DNA of 64,000 nucleotides from Balanoglossus misakiensis (Eukaryota > Hemichordata), in contig CM082597.2 in NCBI GenBank assembly GCA_040954595.2, positions 2,046,001 to 2,110,000 on the forward strand, given 5' to 3'. A program made the position numbers and the translations under genes. Below, one piece after another: positions 31,701 to 43,619 of the stretch (positions are counted from its first letter, which is position 1; every line of letters starts with the position of its first letter). The notes below the pieces were generated by a model, which worked only from the letters and a program-made list of their open reading frames with translations, had not been told where the DNA came from and searched no databases.

Positions 31701-34700
31701 CTAAAGGCAGATGATCTAGGGAAGCAGGCAATTCTGGGACAAAACAAATGTTAAGATCATTTCAACTGGAGCAGCTCAGCGTGTCTGCCATGAACACCTG
31801 TGTGAAAAAGTGCCACTCAAAAGCAAATTTGTGCTAGTCAAGATGTTGTAAGTTTTCACAAAATTAGCCACACATTATATAAACTATTTTTCGTCTCCCA
31901 TTGTCCATGTTCTTGGCTGCTTCGTACATCTGTAGTGCATGCCCACTCCTACCCTGATGGTGAAAAAATCCATCGAGATCAAACCAGTCCAAACTAGATT
32001 GCTCTAGCAGGACCGGTTCACATCAGTTTGGTCTAGGCCACCTCTGAACATTTTATTTTTAATCCCTGCGATATAAGCCCAAAGTCTAAGCGAATCTTTC
32101 AGTTGTTCCTATAGTTACCTGTCCAAGGCATGTCTGTTGCCTTCACCTGTAGAATTTCTTATACCGTTTGGTAACCTAGGTGACAAAATTAATGAAACGC
32201 AACACAAAGGATTAAAGGAAGAGCTTATGAAAATCACGAGCATCTACATATTAACATGAAATTATATGGGACTATTTACATACACATACAAGTATGAGCG
32301 AATATGACAACATGGAAAACGGAATATACTATTTACATTTTTACATAATTTTACTGAACTATGCTGTACTAAGTGAAAACTGATGGTTGTGCAATTTGCG
32401 TTTGGATAGTGTAGTTCGGAATTCCACTCTTTCCTCCCAACGACTTGTAGGCACAACCCGACCATTTACACAACAGATGGGTAGGGAGGGCAGAATGTTT
32501 ATTTCTTTAATAGATAACAAGAAATGCTTTCAACCTTTTCTGAACCTGAAATTGCACATGCATGTTTTTGCTCGTTTTTCAGGTATGTTCTGAAGAATCC
32601 TTTTGTGCAATCATTCGTTGCACATAATTTATGGGTTTTCTCAAGACACCGAAATCAATATTACACAGAAAGACTGGTAAAGAAAAGGTTGAAAACCATA
32701 ACTTTAATTTTAACGATTTAACTATATCGTGAAAATAAACTATGAGTGAAACTGGAACGATTAAAGAGAACTGGGAGTGTTTGTGACGGCACCACCATTG
32801 GTAAAGATGATCCACCATTTTGTTTTCGTGCAAAAGTGAACAGGTTTGGACACAAGAGGGCGGTGTTTATAAAGAGGGCGCTGTTTGAAATGAACAGGGA
32901 GCGTGAGAGCAGCTGGGAACTGAAATGAAGGTGCCAGCTTCATCTTCCAGGGCCCGCAGCCATGCACCAGTCACACGCTTCTCAAGCTCTCCTAGATCAC
33001 ACAACAAAAATGACACCTGATATAATAAAAAATGACATCTGAATAAGAGAAAAGATTTAACGATAATGAATTCTTCGGACACACCTGCTTGAAGCGTTAC
33101 AGCTATCGGACATTCCACTGCTGATCAAAAGTCGTCAATTGTGTGTGCGTATTTTGTTTTTTTGTGAATACGTCAGAAAGCACACACAGTTAGCCAGGAG
33201 GTGAGTTTTCACACGGTTACATGGAGAAACACAGACAGGGAGGCAGACAGGGACACGCATGACGTGACAAACAGGGTGACACACAGAGTAACACAAAGTG
33301 TGGAGAGAAAGAAAGCATTGTTAGTATAGTATACAGGTAAAAAGTAGTATCAACAGTCATTTTTGATTTCAGAATCTTGCCTGAAATGCTTTGCTGGAAC
33401 AGATTTGGGGTTCTATACACAAAACAATTTTGAAAACGTTCCCTCTTGGCCAAATAATCGCAAAAAAGAGTATGAACAAAAAGCCATCACTGCACTGCAC
33501 TCCGAATGTATGTCCAGACTCACGTGTGACTGAGTTGCCGATCCAGAGCAGCCCGTTGCTCCTGGTTCTTCTCGATGGGAATTTCGGCCGGGAATTCGTA
33601 ATGAGCGCATCTGGATTCACTCCCTTCCGAGCCGTTCATGTAGATGGAGTTGGCGATCTCTTCATACTTGTCGTCCATTGGCGTGGGCACGTGTTTCGGA
33701 AACGATCGCGGTTGCTTCGGGGAGAAGGCAGCAGGAGGGGTCTCTGTAATGAAAGCAGATAATCACGAGAATGAGATATGACCCTGTCAAAATCTCCGAC
33801 GGAGTCTGATTACTTGTTATAAGATTTCAGACCCTGTCAACATCTTTGAGGTACAGTAGTCTAGACCTCATTAGAGCTGCATTATTATAGAACTCGCATG
33901 ACTTCAGCAACAATAAGGCTCTGAAAGATTAGAATACTCCGCAATTGTGTTGCCAAGTAACAGCAACATGAGAATGTCCCGAACGTGCAAAAATCGAATG
34001 TCACAATTAGTAGTAAAAAAGGTGGTACTTCCAAGTATTCAAACACTCTGTGTAGTGGCCTGTGGATGTTTTTTTTTTAATTGCCATTGAAGGGAAAATC
34101 TGTGACTGGCTGCATAGGCGATTGTATCCCTTTAATGTCTGGTAGCCAATGAAGACAGCATTAGTCAATTTGAAAATTTTATTCCAGACAAATATGACTG
34201 ACAGAGCCCAATCAGTCTGCCATCAATGAAAATGCCAGGATGAAGGGGTCATACAGGGGTCACGCGAGTGGTCAGTTGGCTCGTGACTGTCCCCCTGGCG
34301 ATAATACAATTAATATTGATCGAATCAACCTCTTCACAGACACTCAGCAACCTGGTATCAATTCGAAATCTGGCTCAAGATTGCGCAAATAATGTTTATG
34401 TAACAAGCATAAAAAAGAACAAGGATTGTATAACTTCATGTAATAAGCTAGTGGTAATAACATGATAGCAATATAATGCAATCCTTCCAAATTGTAATAC
34501 ATATTTATTTTATCATGGTACCTGAAGTTCTTCGTTAAAGGGACAAAGTCTCTCTGTCGCTGTCCTTTTTTCCATTAATTATGTTTGATACAAGACACTG
34601 TTTATGTCAATGTACATTTGGATATATAGTGAATAAATGATCAACCACACAAAACTTCCATCCCGCTTGTATGATATGAGAGTAAAAACTCGCCCAAAAT

Positions 34701-37700
34701 GAATAAATGGTAAAGAACGATTATTCATTTTGGCGAGTATTTTTACTCTCGTGTCTACAAGTGGGACGGAAGTTGTATTTGGCTGAACGTTCATTCACTA
34801 TATATCTACATGTAGAATAACAAACGGTGTCTTGTATCAAATATAATTAATGGAAAAAAGGGCAGCGAGAGAGAGACTTTGTCCCTTTAAAAAAAGATTC
34901 AAGGTGGGTGGCAAAACTTTATGTATTCAGCAAACATACAAAAAAGAAGCATGGCTAACTTAACAAGAAATGTCTAGAAATATCTGAAATCATAGATTTT
35001 AATGACAGGAACAGGAATCTGTGGCCGTGGCAACCATGACAACAGCTGAGGTATTTGTCAACAATCCAGGCGACATTTTTTGCTGTACAGAGATCTGGGG
35101 AAAAGTGTAGATATATAATGAGTTGTTAATGATACTGCCACAACCATGCAGTGAGTGACCCCACACGATGACAGCTTTTCAAACCAGAACCCAATTAATA
35201 TTTCACACCTCTCCCTCGGCTCGGTGGTGTCATCACGAGCTGCAGAATATAAAATCCTTCATATTTGGGCATCGTGTACAAAATAAAGACACCGCATTTT
35301 ATGTGTTAGGTAATCCAGGAGAGGAGGCCTCTAAATCAATAATCTACCACAGCTGGAAATAAATCTGTCAATGTCATATCATTATGTGGGACTCCAGCTC
35401 TCTCCGATACGACTAGAAAAATTCACATTCGCTCAGTCGGGAATCGATTTTACCGCCTCGCAATCACCTTTCATAAGGAGATATTGAATCCGGCATAAAT
35501 GTGACCCCACCATGCCGGGTTCAGTTTTCCAGAATTCCAGAATATCAGTACAGGACAGTGATTTATTTGATATAAACAACAGCTGGCAAAAAATAACCAG
35601 CTAGAACAAATACTGCCATATCAGGGTAATTTCACTCCATACTATAACTTCCTAAAAATATACAATACCATTATTTTTACACATTGTAATCCTAGCTAAT
35701 AATTCTTTTCAGCCGGTACCTATAATTTACACTGCAAACGATGCAAAAAAAAATTATAAACAGAAACGTGATTCATCTCTTTGTGATGTTAAAAAAGAAT
35801 TTTAATAAGGAGCCTTAAAAAAACATCAGATTTGTAACTTCAGGATGAAAATAACCCATCATATAACACTGCGACACAACATACATGTACATCTACATCT
35901 GAAATCAAGACACTCACCCCGCAGGCTATGAAGACGCAATCACCGACAGAACAGAAGATGTAATTTTACTCTGATCAGAAAATACCCAGTTTGCTTTTAA
36001 AGAGAGTGGATGTGTATATACCCAGTATTCTGGCTGCCTTTTTTTTTAACGAAGTAGAAATGCTTCTTCTTCGCTGACAGGCACACTGTGATGGACAACC
36101 AACTGATAAATGTAATTTTCCTTTATCGTACAAATACATTACCTTAGCATCAGCTGAGAGTAATGAGGATTCCATTGTGACTGAGAGGGGGATCGGGGTC
36201 TTCTTTGGAGGGACTGGACATGGTATTGAGGTCAAGTCCATTTGGAAGGATAGGGTATGTAGGTTATCTTTTCAATTAAAGGTTGGAAGTGATGTGATAT
36301 TTGTTTAACAGAAATTCCATCTGCAGTAGGAGTATAACGCAAACAGAAATGATGATAAGATCCTAATGATAAGATTGGATCTCTGTCCTATATCCATCCA
36401 CTTATTGCTCCAGTTAAAAAAAATCGACAAAAACAATGGTTGCCCGACAGGTTGGCGACAGTATCCTACACACATTACGAGCATACCTTTGTGTTTTGGT
36501 TGTTATGGCACAAGAGGTATTTACTCCAATAAATATCAAATCTGTTGTCAGTGTTGTGAGTGCACAGCGCTGAAAGAATGACTTGATCAGCCGGTGAGAG
36601 ATGAAATTACTACTATGTAGACAGTGGTTACTAGACAGTGTGCCCTCTAAGCCCATATGATGCGCCACTGACTCAACAAACTCACTGGTGACTCAAGAAA
36701 ATTATCCACACTACAGGCAAAGGTACATGTATAGGGCTGGCTCAAAGAAATTTTTAGAAATCCTAAATTGGACTCAAAGCTTTTAAATATTATGTTTGTT
36801 AGAGGGCACACTGTTATTCTGGGTTGGACCAGTACAGTCATCAGATAAAGGATAAAAGATCATCTCTACATCTGATTTTATAATCACGTTGGCACAGTGA
36901 CGCAGGCAATGTTAGAAACACATACGCACGAGTTATCGGAATGTAGCAGTTCACAGGCCTTATATATTATCACAGTAGTCAAATTTCATTTATGATAATG
37001 ATATGATGAATCTCAAAGTGGTATCTTGCCCTGTGACGGACACATAAGTCATGGCAAGTATTTCCTGCATACTTCAAAGGTCAACACCCCCGTTTCTTCA
37101 GTGGTATGGCCTGTCTAACACTAGGATGTTGCAATCACCTCCCTGATTTAGGTAAATCGACATGCACAGAAAAGGAGGGGATGTGAGTAAACAGGCAGCC
37201 ATCATGGAGACAATTGCATATCATCCTATCTTTATTCAAAGGGACAATATCAGATATTACTTCAGTGTAGTTTTTCAATGGTTCACCAATATTATAGCAA
37301 AGCTGCATACACAACTCAACAAAAACTAACCAGATTATCACGATTTCAATGACGGTGTATCATATTTGCCATATGGAGTATCTCTGGGATGAAAACTGAT
37401 ATATAAGTTCGGTGACCTTGCCTTGTGTATTTAACTGTTAGCAGGAATACATCTATGTACACATTTGCCTACCTCGCTATCAAACAGCAAACATGGTCTG
37501 TGGACACAATGTGCAGGACCCTTGGCCAGTTAGAGTTCCGCTATCTCATTATTGCGAAATATATTTCAGAAAGCCACAGCCAAGATAGATACATGTACTT
37601 GAGGTGGTGTGATGCGTTTTGAATTGTCTGATATTTGGGGCAAAGTCACGGAACAGGGGTCGGGAATTTCTGCACTTGACTACATGTTGCGTGGCAATCA

Positions 37701-40700
37701 GTAGCTACGTAGTAAAACTTAGTGGCACCTTGCCAGTAGGGAGATGAACAGATCTGTTTTGATACATTTGTACAGTATTAAAATACAGCAACCTTCACAA
37801 GTCCAGGGCCCAGCTGAGCAAAATAGATGACTACCGGTATACACCATATGTTTCTATCCACGATTATGCACCTTAGAATCGGGACTGTAATTTCTCTGTT
37901 TTTTGTTTCAGCGGTGGTCTCAGAACATGCACATATGTTCTGGTCTGAGTGAGTTCTCAAGGACTTGCTACAAATCACATATAACTGACAGTGACAGCCC
38001 TTTGTTTCGTGGGCCATTATGTAGAACCCTGACATAAATCAATTAACACTAGCGAAGTCAGGCTTTTGCTTTGTCTCTAACAAATTACACAAAACATTGA
38101 TGACTTAAAATTAAACTGCTTTGTTTCGGAGTGACCATCTGTGATGATTGTGACAGATCTAGGACAGTCCACACATTGCAAGTCTGTTATGATGAGTTTA
38201 AATATATTACCATCACTATATTCTAATATTAGTACTCGTGTCATGCTCGAGGTTATTTATTACACAACCTATACAGTCTCACTTCATGGGATTCAATGCC
38301 ACCAAAACTATAGAGTTAGCTAGGAGAGAGAGGGTTTCTTTCGAACTACAAAAGAGAACAGATTACATTCAGGCCGCATTGCGCAGTTAGACTTGTGTAC
38401 TTGCCGGAAAAAGAGTGACCGAGATGATCCGGGACAAATTCCGAAGGCTCCTCCGATATTCCCGCTGCCAAACCATTTCTGACCTTACTGTGGAGAAAGG
38501 AACCATTCCTTGTTGTCTGGTCTTGCTGATGGGGCATTTTTTAATCATGAAACGAGCTTCGCAAATTTTTCAAGGACAAAGCTGGGAATGGTAGTCGGTG
38601 GACTGAGCACTGACTAACATCTGATCTACCCAGCACTTGTGTGTGGTTTATTATTTATACTGAATGGTGGTGTGTTGCAATAGTTCAGGCCATACTGGTT
38701 TTCTTATTTGTTTCTCCGCAACTACTTCTCAAGCATTCTGATGATTTAGGTTTGGTATCCAATCTAACCATCCATCCCATAGTAACCCCTCCCCCTCCCC
38801 AAGTAGGAGCAGTACGGACATTGGCAAATAGCTTTCTTCTGTAAACCCTTTCTCTTTGGAAAACAGATCTTGCTTTTCAGCTTGTTAAAAGTTCTACTGA
38901 TGGTCGAGGAGAAACAAAGATTTTTATCCATATGGCTGTGTTTACATCCACTAATAAGGCCACCACCTGTGGGCAGTACTAACTTTTATTGAAATTCTGG
39001 GTCAATCTATTCACAGATACATACAATGCCTGACCCTATCAGTCAAGCATCGCTGGACTGAGGTGAAAAACAGAAATATTAGTGAACATTTTCTCCTTCA
39101 TGAAAAAAATATTTTCGAACCTTCAGTAATCTGTTGCTATATGTTAATTTTTACAGCGATGTATGTATTGTATGTAAATTCATGCAAATTTGATATAAAT
39201 CACTCATTTGGAGAGATGCAGATCTCTGGTATGACTGTGAGGGCAGTATAACAACAACAACACAAACATGACATCATCTCACACAAGACAACTACTGTTT
39301 GGGTCCCCAAGGTGACCTTGAGAAGGATAGCAGTGTAGGATTTGTGAAGGCCACTATATGTAGTCAGCTGCCGACTTGTAACAATGATGACAAAGGAACT
39401 GAAAGGGAGGCTTAAATTTCTGAATAGAAGGCAAACGACCACATTATGTAAGATGCATAATGACAAACACTATGGAACCTGTACACACACAATGCTAGTC
39501 CATGATCAGTGTATGCTGAAGGTTTGGCAATGTCAGACAGAAAAGGTATATAACAACATGACATATAGTATAATACTAAAATTTGTGAAAGTAGATGCCG
39601 CCATTTATATTGAACCCTTTCACCACCATGGTTTGGTCTGAATCCATTGTTTCCTATGGTAAAGTTGGACCTCTACACAAGGAAATGGGGGTGAAAGGGT
39701 TAAAGAGAAACAATGACATGTGTTTATTCCTAATGCTAAGTTTGCCTACATCTTTTCTTACCTTTAATCACTTTCTTGGCTGTGGCCAATTTTGCTCCCA
39801 TGTCTAATTCTCCTAAGCTATTATTCCTTGGGACAGAAACGGAATTCCAACTGCCTTTCCCTAGCCTACATGCTTCTTCCCGATTCTTCACATCTGAGCT
39901 ACATGTACAATGTTCAGTTAATACTTCAGTGAGTTCTGCGGCTAGAATTGGTTCTCTAAATTTACTAACTCTCATGCAATACTAAAACAGAAACATTAAG
40001 TTAAAAGGAAAATGTTTGGACCGACTACACATCAATTAAAACTATATACAGAATCTATGTCGTGTATAAAAACTCTGTATGAAGATAAAAACAAAAGCAT
40101 CAACATGGCTGTTCCTGAAGTCTTGACTGTTCTGGCTTTGTTTAATTTTTTTTTTAAAGATTGGTCATGTGCAACAGACAAAGTAATTCATTTTCTTCGT
40201 TTCTGTAGTTTTTTTTTGCCATCAAGAATTATTCCAGTTACAAAATGTACCTCTAAATATTCCAATATTGGTACGTATGTATTGACGCATCTCGGCTATT
40301 TTCGCCTCTAGAGGGCGCTGCAACAAATCTAATGAAACTTACACTGTCTTAAAGATATACGACAATCCAGGGTACGTATTTAATACAAAGTCAGCCATAT
40401 TTTCATAACATCAGACCTTAGTTGTCATCCATATCTTAGTGGATTAAATTATCCATCATCTCGCAAAAAACAATTTGTTTCTGAATGATACATCATGTAA
40501 GAATGACATCTCTAAGCTCTATGTTTTTTTTCAGGATGATCGATCATCTAAAGTGTAATTAGAGTCACCAAAATGATAAATTGATGTAATTTCGTTGTAT
40601 GGTATAGAATATCTGAGAAAGTTTGTCAAATTGCTTTAATCACAGGTCAAGGATATACTTATTCTAGGTGAAATAAAATATTTAACATCTCGGGCAAGAT

Positions 40701-42033
40701 GACAAATAATACAATATTTATTATTATTTTCCAAACCCTGGAAAAAGTAATAATGGCGACCAGACTATGTAAGCCCTTGGGATGGGACCGGGACTACACA
40801 TAATGACTAACCTAGATCCTACAACCATTACGATCACAATTTTTCTGCCTGAGCTAAATCTTGTTTTCTTTTCACTGACAAACATAATCAAGGTTTCATT
40901 ATGATGACAGAACGTTTTTATGCAAAATGGTCACATCAGGTCTGCAGAGCTTAAATAAATTATCCTGTCATGATATATGTTCATAGGACATTTAAGAGGA
41001 TTTCGAGGTTTTCATGAAAGTTTAATTCAATATGCTAGGGTCTGTGCACAGAAACAGAGTGCTACACTTTTTTTCTGGTTATAAAACACTGCAGAGGTCA
41101 ATTGAAAAGAAAATGTCATACTCAGTGTTTTCAATAACCCTTCTTCAAAACAGATTTAAAAAAAAACGAACGTTATGTAAACTCTAAGGAAACAACTGTC
41201 CTATGAACTACATTGTAGGTCAGTTATACATTGTTCTACTGCCTATATATATCAACTACAATGTACTAGTAATATTTCAAATATCTGAGATTGTATAACT
41301 ATAAGACAGATGGCCACAAGTGGGTGTGACCAATGTATGAACCAAGGCACTCTTAATGGCCTATGGCACGCACATAAAATCACTTTAAAAATTAACATCG
41401 TAATATTATAGGTTTCGCTTTTTTCCCTGAAAATGTTCATGATCTAGTCTATATCAACATGATTTTCTTGTGTCTCAAACTGAAATGATCTTTACCCAAA
41501 TACGTTTGAACTTGACGTTCAAGCCGTTGATACAAGCGTACTTGTAAGTGAGTTACGGTTTAGAGCAGAAATGTCCTTGGCTTTTATCAGTGTTGACAAA
41601 GAGAGAGAGAGTGTGAATATAGGTAATCAGCAGTCTGAATAGTTGGATGACTGACCTAGATAAACAAATGCACGCGGTCGATGAAATGTACAAGCGTTGT
41701 AAATTTCTTGATCATTGAAAGCAAACGCAACAGGATGTCGATTTCAGACTACAGCAGATAACAAAACTTCCATGATTTTCGACTCAAACACACCCCAGCC
41801 TCAGAACTACAGCTTGAAGCAATGTTTAACCGTCGATAGTGCAACTAATATCTCTTGCAGTGAAATGATTCGAGACCTATAGATAGCTGCATATTTTGAA
41901 TATTTGACAAGACACTTAAAACGGAGAAGTGAAGTGACTGATATAATTTATAGTAGATACACTTACTCATAGGGCAGTCCACAGTTTTCCATTTTGGTAA
42001 TGTCAGAGCTAATTTCCCTCTTCTTCCTGCCAT
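25746..42033 (-). CDS. AMPD: AMP deaminase (AMPD2/AMPD3-like)
   Basis: Sixteen minus-strand exons join in phase: 41967-42033, 33524-33743, 30513-30666, 30026-30224, 29593-29821, 29186-29315, 28919-29050, 28711-28773, 28264-28395, 28022-28185, 27642-27768, 27322-27485, 27006-27126, 26552-26725, 26233-26343 and 25746-25916. They give about 785 residues, the family's usual size. The enzyme deaminates AMP to IMP in the cytosolic purine nucleotide cycle. Diagnostic blocks: [16 protein letters not shown] (HxH zinc ligands), [41 protein letters not shown] (zinc His and catalytic Glu), [21 protein letters not shown] and [13 protein letters not shown]. The catalytic half is strongly conserved. The N-terminal 150 residues are divergent, as is normal for AMPD, and the first exon is the least certain. 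The first two introns are long (8.2 and 2.9 kb). It is divergent from the ABCG gene at 43620. Confidence 0.92.
26765..26998. repeat. CATCTAC/CATCTGCC-rich low-complexity intron segment
   Basis: The intron between AMPD exons 13 and 14 has many degenerate CCATCTAC, CCATCTGCC and ACACCAATACAA units. It looks like a decayed minisatellite. Confidence 0.5.
30320..30440. repeat. GA/CA-rich simple repeat
   Basis: Irregular GAGAGACAGAGACAC-type repeats in the intron between AMPD exons 3 and 4. A similar CAGACAGGGA-rich patch lies at about 33228-33300. Confidence 0.55.
30667..33523 (-). other. Intron 2 of AMP deaminase
   Basis: A 2.9 kb intron between exons ending at 33524 and starting at 30666. Coding-looking patches at 31880-31960 and 32940-33030 on the minus strand could not be fitted in phase. 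Confidence 0.55.
34535..34890. mobile_element. 356-bp palindromic MITE-like element with TTAA ends
   Basis: The element starts TTAAAGGGACAAAGTCTCTC and ends with the reverse complement GACTTTGTCCCTTTAA. The two arms stay complementary for most of the length (for example CCATTAATTATGTTTGATAC against GTATCAAATATAATTAATGG), and there is a perfect internal hairpin around GAGAGTAAAAACTCG...CGAGTATTTTTACTCTC. TTAA at both outer ends is the target duplication typical of piggyBac-type insertion, so a piggyBac-related non-autonomous element is likely (inference). No transposase is present. Confidence 0.8.
38405..38537 (-). other. Candidate alternative first exon of AMP deaminase (GC donor)
   Basis: A minus-strand ATG at 38537 opens 44 codons ([18 protein letters not shown], later [19 protein letters not shown]) and ends in phase 1 before GCAAGT. 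That is a GC-AG class donor with otherwise perfect consensus. AMPD exon 2 (33743) accepts phase 1, so joining keeps the frame and gives a longer N-terminus than the 42033 start. AMPD genes often use alternative first exons. It remains a model. Confidence 0.4.
39612..39703. repeat. Full copy of the ~92-bp TTAACCCTTTCACC repeat
   Basis: It runs from GAACCCTTTCACCACCATGG to GGGGGTGAAAGGGTTAAA, with block order opposite to the copy at 46508. It lies in intron 1 of AMP deaminase. Confidence 0.8.
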
Positions 42034-42778
42034 TGCAGTGTATGTAGATTATATATAGTGTACCTGTTGGTAGGTTGGTGTTTATGAAACTAATCGAAAT
42101 TCAACTTCCCCGGGTGTGTAACTGTTTACAAACGCGTTCAACCTGCAATTTTTCAAAATCGAATAACATTCGTCAGACGGTTACCAACACTGCACCGACT
42201 AGCCAAGACCAAGACAGTATATCCCGCAATCAAACCCCGATGAAATCACAATACCGATGTCTTTTAACCTAGAAATAAACTTTTAACGAGCCAGTCAGCC
42301 CTCAACCATGACAAGAGTGCTGTAGATTTCCGTTGACCTGGCGACCTGAGACGCTATCGACATAGGACTCCCTAGGCTACCGGTAATTAATTTGGCATGG
42401 CAACCACGCAACAGTTTTTGTATTCATTTGAAAGTGAAAAGATTACGTCAGACCAAACAACTATTGTTTTTGTCTTTATTTCTAAATGTTTGCTGAATTT
42501 TTGTCTTTCTCTTGACTATATTTCTGGTTTTAAAGTGACGTTTTCGAACCATATTAAGGGTAAATATTGACATGGAAACTACTCACTTGGGCGGTAGTTT
42601 TGTATTTGTATAGTTCTAAACAGTTCACCCCGAGGGCAAAAACACGTAACAAATGAAAACCAACAATAGAGAATGTTTACTTTTCAGTCTTCAGATCACC
42701 TGGCCAGTTTGGCTTCGCGGTTGTTGACTTTAGGGCATGTGAATTGGCCTATATTCGCAGACCCCGTGCACTGACACT

Positions 42779-42847
<69 letters not shown>

Positions 42848-43619
42848 GTGTTCAAATACACACAATGATAACGATTAGCTGCCTAAACTTCTGATAGATC
42901 ATTCTCATCATTATATTTTACGAGAACGCCTGTTACAGCGCCATCCACAGTCGACAATGGAAACGTGAACATCTACGAAATCATGATATTGTATCAATTA
43001 AATTTTCTGTTAGCTGTGAACAAAACTGGAAAACAAGAATCACATCTTGGAACCTCAAAATTATGGGAATATCCGTATCTCCCGAAAGAGTTGTCGCAAA
43101 CGAAACGGAAACACGAGTATAATATTTTTTTCTCAGAAATTTCAATAAAAATTAAACAAAATGAAATGATACTGGGACTTTGCTGCTCTGTTTTAAATTT
43201 TTATTGGAAATGTTAATAGCTTTTATTGTTTCTTCCTTTCTCAAACCGAAAAGGCTCTAAACAAGAGATTCGAGAGCAAAACTCGTTCATATATTTTATC
43301 TCACCGGCACCCTGCTAACCAAATGGTAGGATCCAGAATAAATTATCTCATATCCCCGCACATTAGAAATATTCAAATATTACAGTTGCGCCAATGGGAA
43401 TCGTGGACGTTTTGTCTACAACAATAGCCATAATGACATCACCGATGAGAATATAGGCGCACGTTGAGGTTTCCACAGTTTATATACTCTTGATAACAGG
43501 GTGGGCTGGTGTACGTGCATTCAAATCGACTAGCCTCTCTCTGCTACCGGGGAAACCGAGACGGTTTACCCTGCGTGAAGATCTTGCCGGCACAAAAGAG
43601 AAAAAAAACGAGTGAAAGG
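42034..43619. other. Divergent intergenic region between AMP deaminase and ABCG
   Basis: 1.6 kb between the two start codons, so it should hold both 5' UTRs and promoters. It includes a long CAT trinucleotide repeat at 42781-42847. No TATA box could be placed at a sensible distance. An 83-codon open frame at 42965-43216 resembles nothing known. Confidence 0.55.
42781..42847. repeat. (CAT)n microsatellite, about 22 units
   Basis: An uninterrupted CATCATCAT run of 66-67 bases, ending ATCATCG. It lies in the shared upstream region of the AMPD and ABCG genes and is likely length-polymorphic. Confidence 0.95.

Larger units (their letters stand above)
33744..41966 (-). other. Large first intron of AMP deaminase
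   Basis: An 8.2 kb intron. It contains the 356-bp TTAA-bounded palindrome (34535-34890), a candidate alternative first exon (38405-38537), another weak first-exon candidate near 36143-36241, and one full copy of the ~92-bp repeat (39612-39703). The rest is AT-rich with no recognised content. Confidence 0.6.

Noticed and set aside
31880-31960. Minus-strand [20 protein letters not shown] after a pyrimidine-rich acceptor
   Set aside because: No upstream exon joins it in frame and it ends without a donor; a terminal alternative exon cannot be excluded but has no support.
32940-33030. Minus-strand peptide [22 protein letters not shown] as an AMPD exon
   Set aside because: It looks coding, but in the phase needed for that intron it has a stop codon, and no consensus donor follows.
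42047-42055. TATATATAA near the AMPD start codon as a TATA box
   Set aside because: It lies only 14-22 bases before the ATG, so transcription would start inside or after the start codon.
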